Below are positions 4,484 to 9,271 of a stretch of DNA of 9,271 nucleotides, in pieces. The DNA is taken from contig VSMX01000011.1 of assembly GCA_009773975.1 (NCBI GenBank), positions 1 to 9,271 of the forward strand, written 5' to 3'. Under the pieces are notes generated by a model. The model was not told the origin of the DNA. It did not search any database and saw only the letters and a program-made list of their open reading frames with translations. Position numbers and translations under genes: made by a program. The stretch comes from Desulfovibrio sp. GTDB lineage: Bacteria; Desulfobacterota; Desulfovibrionia; Desulfovibrionales; Desulfovibrionaceae. Numbering within the stretch: the stretch's first letter is position 1; every line of letters starts with the position of its first letter.

Positions 4484-7150
4484 CTACGGCAGCAGCGTGG
4501 CTTCCCGCAAATTATCGGCCCTGAGGTACTTGCGGGCTACCTCCTGCAAATCCGCAGGCGTCAGGAGCGCGGCTTCATCAATAAGCTTTTTCCGGAAGTT
4601 GGGCGGATAATGCAGAATGCCGTCTGTCGCGGCTTCGCCCGCGCGCGCGCCAAGGCTCTGCTGTTCGCGCAGCCAGTCGCCGAGCAGGCGGTTGGCGCCG
4701 GCTTTCAGCAAATCTTCGGCAAGGGGTTTTGCCTTGATCTCCTCGATAATTTTTGCAAAGCCCTGCCTGGACTTTTCAATCCTGTCTGGCGTCGTGCCTA
4801 TGTAAAAGGCCATGAAGCCGGTTTTGGGCATTGAGCGGTTGAAGGCCGTTACCGTATAGCCAAGGCCCTGCTCGTCCCGCAGATCCGAAAAGAGCAGGCC
4901 GCTCTGGCCGGAAAGAACGGCCTGCAGCAGCATCATGGCCGGCGCGTCCGGGTCGGTTGGCGGCACGGTTTCAAAAATCTGCATCAAATGCGCCTGGTTG
5001 CGGCCAGGCAACGTCAGCCTGAGATCTTTTTCCTTGCCCCAGTGCGGCACAGGCCACTCGAACTTGTCCACCCTGGGCTTTGGAAGGCTTTTGGCAAATT
5101 CCAGGGCTTTCTCCCGGTTGAAGCTGCCGGCTATTGCCAGTATCCAGGGCTGGCCGCTTTGCATGGTCCAGAAATTGCGCACATCGACAACATTCAGCTT
5201 GTCCAGGATGTCCGGATCGCCAAGCCTTTCATAGCCGTATGGCTGGCCGTCCGGAAAGAGGAAGGGCGTGATGCGCGAAAACATGTAGGAAAGGGGATTG
5301 TCCTTGCGCATGCTGATTGCGGCCTTCATGTTGTTGACTTCCCTTGCCAGCTCGGCCGGGGCCAGCCTGGGATTGAGCAGCACATGACGCAAGATGTCGA
5401 AATAATCGGATTCAAAACGCGAAGGCCCGGTAAGCGCGATGCCGAAAGTCTGCAGTCCGGCGCTTGCGCTCATTGAGGCGGCCCGTTCGGATAGCCAGCG
5501 TTCCATGGCCTGGGCATCAAGGTCGCCGCTGCCGTCGGTCAGAAGCCGCGCAGTCAGTTCGGCCAGGCCCTGCTGGTCCGGCTTGAGCATTGCATTGCCG
5601 CCGGGCATGAGCAGGTCAAGCGAGATATAGGGCACGGTGGCATCTGGAATCAGCACAACCTGGCAGCCATTGTCCAGGTCGACCGTTTCGCGGTTGCCCA
5701 TGTCGGCCTGCCAGTCCATCTTGACCGAAAGCTTTCTGGGCGGCCAGTTTTTCTCCATTATGCCCGCAAAATCCGGCAGTTCCGCATTTTCGGGCGCCAA
5801 CACGCGCACCCTGGCCATGGCCGGGTTGAGCCAGTGGTCAATGGCTTCCTCAATCTGGCCCATATCGACATTTTGCTGGGTGAAGCGCAGGTTTTCCTCG
5901 CCCTGCTCCCCGCCAAGATCAAACTGCACCGTGCCCTTCCAGGCTGTGAGGCCGTTGAGGGTTTCGCCTGCGCGGTCCATGCTGTCTTCCAGATTCAGCC
6001 TGGCCCTTTTCAGGCCGTCATCCGAAAAGGCCTTTGCGGAAAGATCCGCCAGGTCTTTTGTGATCGCACTCCAGAATTCGCCTGTTTTTGCCGGGTCAAG
6101 CCGGGCCGTGATGGTCAGCAGGCCGGCGCGGGCAAGGCTCATGTTGTCCACGCTTATGCTTTCCACCATCTGCAAGTCGTATTTGTACTTCTTGTACAGA
6201 AGAGAAGTCGCATCTCCGCCCATGAGATAGCTCAAAATATCAAGATCGACAGAGCGCAAATCCTTGTAGCCTGGCACGGGCCAGGCAATCCCCAGGTAAA
6301 CCTTGCTCCAGGGCCCACGATCCACGCCAACCTTGCTGCCTCCGGGCGCCGTGGCCAGGTCGGCCGCTTCCTGCACGACCAGATCGGATGTATTGCGCAA
6401 ATCCCCAAAAAGCTCCTGGGCGCAGGAAAGCACGGCCAGTGGCTCAATATCGCCGGCCACCATCAGCATCATGTTCTGGGGCTGATACCAGCGCTTCACA
6501 TAGTCGCGCAAATCCTGGGCGGTTACGCTCCTGATTGTGTCCACATAGCCGATAATCGGCCGTCCGTAAGGCGTATGGGCCAGGGCCGCGACCTGCAGGT
6601 TTTCATAAAGCTTGCGCATCGGGGAATCTTCCCCGCGCTCAAGCTCGGAAATAACGACATTTTTTTCCGCTTCCAGCTCGGCCGCGTCGAGCGTGGCGCC
6701 AAAGGCCATGTCCTTGACCACGCTAATGCCCGTGCGCCAGTGCTTTGCCGGCATATCCGCAATATACCATGTGCGGTCGAAACTGGTCGCGGCATTGAGA
6801 TAGCCGCCCAGGGCCTCGACATCCTTCGCCACCTGCCCCCTGGGGCGGTGTTCCGTGCCCTTGAAGACCATGTGCTCGAGAAGGTGGCTGATGCCGGCCT
6901 GCTTTGGGTCTTCATTGGCCGAACCCGTGCGCACATAAAGACGCGTGCAGGTCAGCGGGAACCTGGTATCCTTGAGGATGTAAACCAGCAAGCCGTTGGG
7001 CAGCCTGGTCAGGATTTCCTTGCTGTCCGATTTTGTCGGCAATGTCGAAACAATATCCCTGACTGCGTTGCCGGGCCGGGCATTTTCGGCCCGGGCCGCG
7101 TACGGCAGGCAAATGGCAAGGGCCAGCATCAGGGCGGCGATTTTGCGCAT
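4484..7150 (-). CDS. Secreted M16 (pitrilysin/insulinase family) zinc peptidase
   Basis: 888 residues from ATG 7150, which has GGAGG at 7155-7159 and begins a clear signal peptide (MRKIAALML...YAARA, cleavage expected near residue 21). An in-frame ATG at 7198 would add 16 residues before the signal peptide and is rejected. The protein has two M16 halves, as in periplasmic pitrilysins. The first half carries the inverted zinc motif HLLEH (His89, Glu92, His93) with third ligand Glu169 in NVVISELE, the spacing typical of the family. The second half has no HxxEH: the matching place reads GLAELTARLL (about 528-537), while LRDEQGLGYTV (from 757) supplies the Arg/Tyr loop that helps bind substrate. 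So one active site in a clam-shell chamber is expected, cutting peptides in the periplasm or at the outer face. Specificity is unknown. It follows the SNF2 gene by 37 bp and is probably co-transcribed with it. Confidence 0.95.
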   Translation of the reverse strand: MRKIAALMLALAICLPYAARAENARPGNAVRDIVSTLPTKSDSKEILTRLPNGLLVYILKDTRFPLTCTRLYVRTGSANEDPKQAGISHLLEHMVFKGTEHRPRGQVAKDVEALGGYLNAATSFDRTWYIADMPAKHWRTGISVVKDMAFGATLDAAELEAEKNVVISELERGEDSPMRKLYENLQVAALAHTPYGRPIIGYVDTIRSVTAQDLRDYVKRWYQPQNMMLMVAGDIEPLAVLSCAQELFGDLRNTSDLVVQEAADLATAPGGSKVGVDRGPWSKVYLGIAWPVPGYKDLRSVDLDILSYLMGGDATSLLYKKYKYDLQMVESISVDNMSLARAGLLTITARLDPAKTGEFWSAITKDLADLSAKAFSDDGLKRARLNLEDSMDRAGETLNGLTAWKGTVQFDLGGEQGEENLRFTQQNVDMGQIEEAIDHWLNPAMARVRVLAPENAELPDFAGIMEKNWPPRKLSVKMDWQADMGNRETVDLDNGCQVVLIPDATVPYISLDLLMPGGNAMLKPDQQGLAELTARLLTDGSGDLDAQAMERWLSERAASMSASAGLQTFGIALTGPSRFESDYFDILRHVLLNPRLAPAELAREVNNMKAAISMRKDNPLSYMFSRITPFLFPDGQPYGYERLGDPDILDKLNVVDVRNFWTMQSGQPWILAIAGSFNREKALEFAKSLPKPRVDKFEWPVPHWGKEKDLRLTLPGRNQAHLMQIFETVPPTDPDAPAMMLLQAVLSGQSGLLFSDLRDEQGLGYTVTAFNRSMPKTGFMAFYIGTTPDRIEKSRQGFAKIIEEIKAKPLAEDLLKAGANRLLGDWLREQQSLGARAGEAATDGILHYPPNFRKKLIDEAALLTPADLQEVARKYLRADNLREATLLP

Positions 7151-7154
7151 AAGT

Positions 7155-7159
7155 CCTCC
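7155..7159 (-). promoter_or_regulatory. Strong Shine-Dalgarno for the M16 peptidase
   Basis: GGAGG on the - strand lies 4 nt before ATG 7150. It decides between this start and the in-frame ATG at 7198, which lies 5' of it and overlaps the end of the preceding SNF2 gene. Confidence 0.8.
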
Positions 7160-7187
7160 AGAAAAAATTCCATATAAACAGGATATA

Positions 7188-9271
7188 CTATACATCAAAC
7201 AACATTTCCAGATCTTCCCGGGTCAGGGATTTCCAGGTGTCCTGGCCGGGAATGATGGCTTCCGCCACATTGCGCTTGGCATCCTGCAGCTTGAGGATTT
7301 TTTCCTCAACCGTGTTCTGGCAGATAAGCTTGTAGGAGAATACCTGCCTGGTCTGGCCGATGCGGTGTGTGCGGTCCGTGGCCTGGCTTTCGACGGCCGG
7401 GTTCCACCACGGGTCATAGTGGATAACGTAATCGGCGCTGGTAAGGTTGAGGCCAGTGCCGCCGGCCTTGAGCGAGATCAGGAAGATCGGGATTTCCGGC
7501 GAATTGTTGAAGCGGTCCACCTGGTCGAACCTGTCCTTGCTTGCGCCATCCAGATAGCAGAAAGGCACCTGCGAAAATTCCAGCCACTGCCGGATTATGT
7601 GCAGCATCTGCACAAATTGCGAAAAGACCAGCACCTTGTGGCCGCCTTCCACAATATCCATGGCCATGTCCTTGAAGGCATCGAACTTGCCGCTGGGCAA
7701 ATTGTTGGAAAAGCCCGGCAAATCCATCTTGAGCAGGCGCGGATGACAGCAGATCTGGCGCAATTTGAGGAGGGCGTCCAGAATGGACATCTGGCTCCTG
7801 GCCAGGCCCTTTTCATCCACATCGGCCAGCACCTGCGCGCGGAGCTTCCTGGCCAGCACCGCGTAAAGCTCGGCCTGGGCCTCCTCGAGGGCGCAGCAGG
7901 TGACGCTTTCCACCTTGGGCGGCAGATCCTTTGCGACTTCCGCCTTGGTGCGCCTGAGGATGAAGGGCCGCACGCGGGTGCGCAGGTATTCCAGGGTTTC
8001 GGCGTCGCCATCCTTGATAGGCTTGACAATGCCGCGCTGAAAGGCGTGCTGCGAACCGAGAAAACCGGGCATGAGGAATTCGAACAGGCTCCAGAGCTCG
8101 AAAAGATTGTTTTCGATGGGCGTGCCCGAAAGGCAAAGGCGCATGCGGGCATTGATGCGGCGCACCGCGCGCGCAGTGATTGTATTGGGATTCTTGATGT
8201 TCTGGGCCTCATCGAGAATCACTGTGTTGAACTCGTGCTTCTCCATCTCCTCCAGGTCGCGCCGCAAAAGGGCGTAGGTGGTGATGACGAGATCGGATTT
8301 CTCGATATGCTTGAACATGCTGTCGCGGCGCGTGCCATAAATTGTCAGGCGCTTCAGGCCGGGCACGAATTTTTCCGCTTCCCTTTCCCAGTTGGGCAAA
8401 ACGGAGGTGGGCACGACAATAAGATTTGGCCCGTGGAACTTGCGTTCCACCATGTACTGGATAAAGGCAAGGGTCTGGACAGTCTTGCCAAGGCCCATTT
8501 CATCGGCCAGGATGCCGCCAAAGCCGTATTCCGAAAGGAAATTGAGGTATGAAAGGCCCTGGGACTGGTAGCCGCGCAGGGAGGCATTGAGGCCCTTTGG
8601 CGGCGCAATGGGCTTGACTTCGCGGAAAGTGCTGATTTTTTCGCGCAGCTTGTTCCAGAAGGAATCCGTGCTGGCATTGGGCAGATCTTCCAGGATGCTG
8701 TCCAGCACCGGAGCTTCGAACTGCTTGAACTTTTGCTGCGGCGGCTTGCCCGGGTCAAGCCCAAGGGCCGTGAGCTTGTGCGAAAGCTTTTCAAGCCAGG
8801 CTTCCGGCAAGCTGGTATAGGATCCGTCCTTGAGCTGCACATAACGCTTGCCCCGCACCCAGGCCTTCCAGATTTTTTCCAGCGGCAGGGTCTGGCCTTC
8901 GTAATCGACGCTGATGTCGAGCGAAAACCACTTGTCTTTTTCATTGCTCCTGACTTCGGCCATGATTGTGGCCTGGGCCGTGCGCATCTTGTAGCGGGAA
9001 AGGGCTTTTTCGCCATAGACACGATAGCTTTCGACAAGCGAGGGGTAAAAATCCAGCAAAAAGGCGATGGCCTCTTCCGGCTCCAGGAACCAGAGCTTGT
9101 TGGAGCGCGACTGGAACTGCATGCTGGTCAGTTCGTTTATCAGCTGGGCTTCCTCGTCCTGATGGCGGCGCACAAGATAGGTCTGGCCGTCGCAGGTATA
9201 GCTGCCTGTCTGGAAATCGGGATTTGGCCCGGGCAAGGTGAATTCGCCGTGTTTTGTCTCGTAAACATTGT
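7188..9271 (-). CDS. SNF2-family DEAD/DEAH-like helicase/ATPase (N-terminus outside window)
   Basis: The frame is open from the right edge to TAG at 7190-7188, with 693 visible residues. A TTG at 9236 is only an internal codon; the residues before it (NVYETKHGEFT) continue the protein, so the start lies beyond the window. All SNF2 motifs are present in order: Walker A ADEMGLGKT (about 8484-8510), VVPTSVLPNWERE (Ia), Walker B DEAQN (about 8200-8216), SGTPIENNLFELW (III), VLVFSQF (IV), AGGTGLNLTSADYVIHYDPWWNP (V) in the C-terminal lobe, and DRTHRIGQ (VI, about 7350-7378). The region before the ATPase core looks like the bacterial SNF2-associated domain. Family members are dsDNA translocases that remodel protein-DNA or transcription complexes; the particular partner cannot be inferred. 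I see no RapA-specific N-terminal features in the visible part, and a possible SWIM zinc finger would be outside. The peptidase gene starts 37 bp after the stop. Confidence 0.93.
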   Translation of the reverse strand, partial: NVYETKHGEFTLPGPNPDFQTGSYTCDGQTYLVRRHQDEEAQLINELTSMQFQSRSNKLWFLEPEEAIAFLLDFYPSLVESYRVYGEKALSRYKMRTAQATIMAEVRSNEKDKWFSLDISVDYEGQTLPLEKIWKAWVRGKRYVQLKDGSYTSLPEAWLEKLSHKLTALGLDPGKPPQQKFKQFEAPVLDSILEDLPNASTDSFWNKLREKISTFREVKPIAPPKGLNASLRGYQSQGLSYLNFLSEYGFGGILADEMGLGKTVQTLAFIQYMVERKFHGPNLIVVPTSVLPNWEREAEKFVPGLKRLTIYGTRRDSMFKHIEKSDLVITTYALLRRDLEEMEKHEFNTVILDEAQNIKNPNTITARAVRRINARMRLCLSGTPIENNLFELWSLFEFLMPGFLGSQHAFQRGIVKPIKDGDAETLEYLRTRVRPFILRRTKAEVAKDLPPKVESVTCCALEEAQAELYAVLARKLRAQVLADVDEKGLARSQMSILDALLKLRQICCHPRLLKMDLPGFSNNLPSGKFDAFKDMAMDIVEGGHKVLVFSQFVQMLHIIRQWLEFSQVPFCYLDGASKDRFDQVDRFNNSPEIPIFLISLKAGGTGLNLTSADYVIHYDPWWNPAVESQATDRTHRIGQTRQVFSYKLICQNTVEEKILKLQDAKRNVAEAIIPGQDTWKSLTREDLEMLFDV

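Noticed and set aside
5834..8552. Long + strand frames of 447 and 518 codons opposite the peptidase and SNF2 genes
   Set aside because: They are antisense to two genes with complete catalytic motif sets, show no domain, and have no Shine-Dalgarno. They are codon-bias shadows.
1..9271. CRISPR arrays, tRNA genes, transposases, defence or secretion cassettes
   Set aside because: I looked for direct-repeat arrays, cloverleaf patterns and mobile-element or defence motifs on both strands and saw none. The SNF2 gene alone is not evidence of a defence system.

Overview
The window carries five protein-coding loci in two blocks that converge near position 1,940. GC-rich coding DNA, the mix of gene families and a terminator style (G4A4CC...GGT4C4) suggest a Desulfovibrio-like deltaproteobacterium (Desulfobacterota). 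That assignment rests on general resemblance only; there is no rRNA or other marker gene here.

Left block, + strand, 1-1850: the 3' end of a GT-B glycosyltransferase, then a 208-bp gap, then a class I SAM-dependent methyltransferase with a C-terminal coiled coil ending in an SxSWKLTEPLR tail. This pair looks like the end of a cell-surface polysaccharide (O-antigen, capsule or glycan) cluster. The methyltransferase reading frame is broken by an in-frame TGA at 888-890. The ribosome binding site, the ATG at 765 and the complete Rossmann fold after the stop all lie in one frame, so this is a nonsense-interrupted gene rather than a gene that starts at 1053.

Right block, - strand, 9271 down to 2032, in transcription order: a SNF2-family DEAD/DEAH-like ATPase whose N-terminus lies outside the window; a secreted M16 (pitrilysin-type) zinc peptidase 37 bp behind it with a strong Shine-Dalgarno, probably co-transcribed; and, after a 193-bp gap holding three stem-loops, a membrane-bound PAS hybrid sensor histidine kinase with a C-terminal receiver. 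The kinase has no HPt domain or adjacent DNA-binding response regulator, so its phosphorelay partner must be encoded elsewhere. Nothing in the sequence links the jobs of the three - strand genes beyond their order.

I see no tRNA or rRNA gene, CRISPR array, insertion sequence, phage gene or defence cassette, and no convincing novel multi-gene system. The observations most worth following up are the single in-frame stop in the methyltransferase, the stem-loop array ahead of the histidine kinase (including a terminator-like hairpin 24 nt before the start codon), and a pair of stem-loops in the methyltransferase leader.
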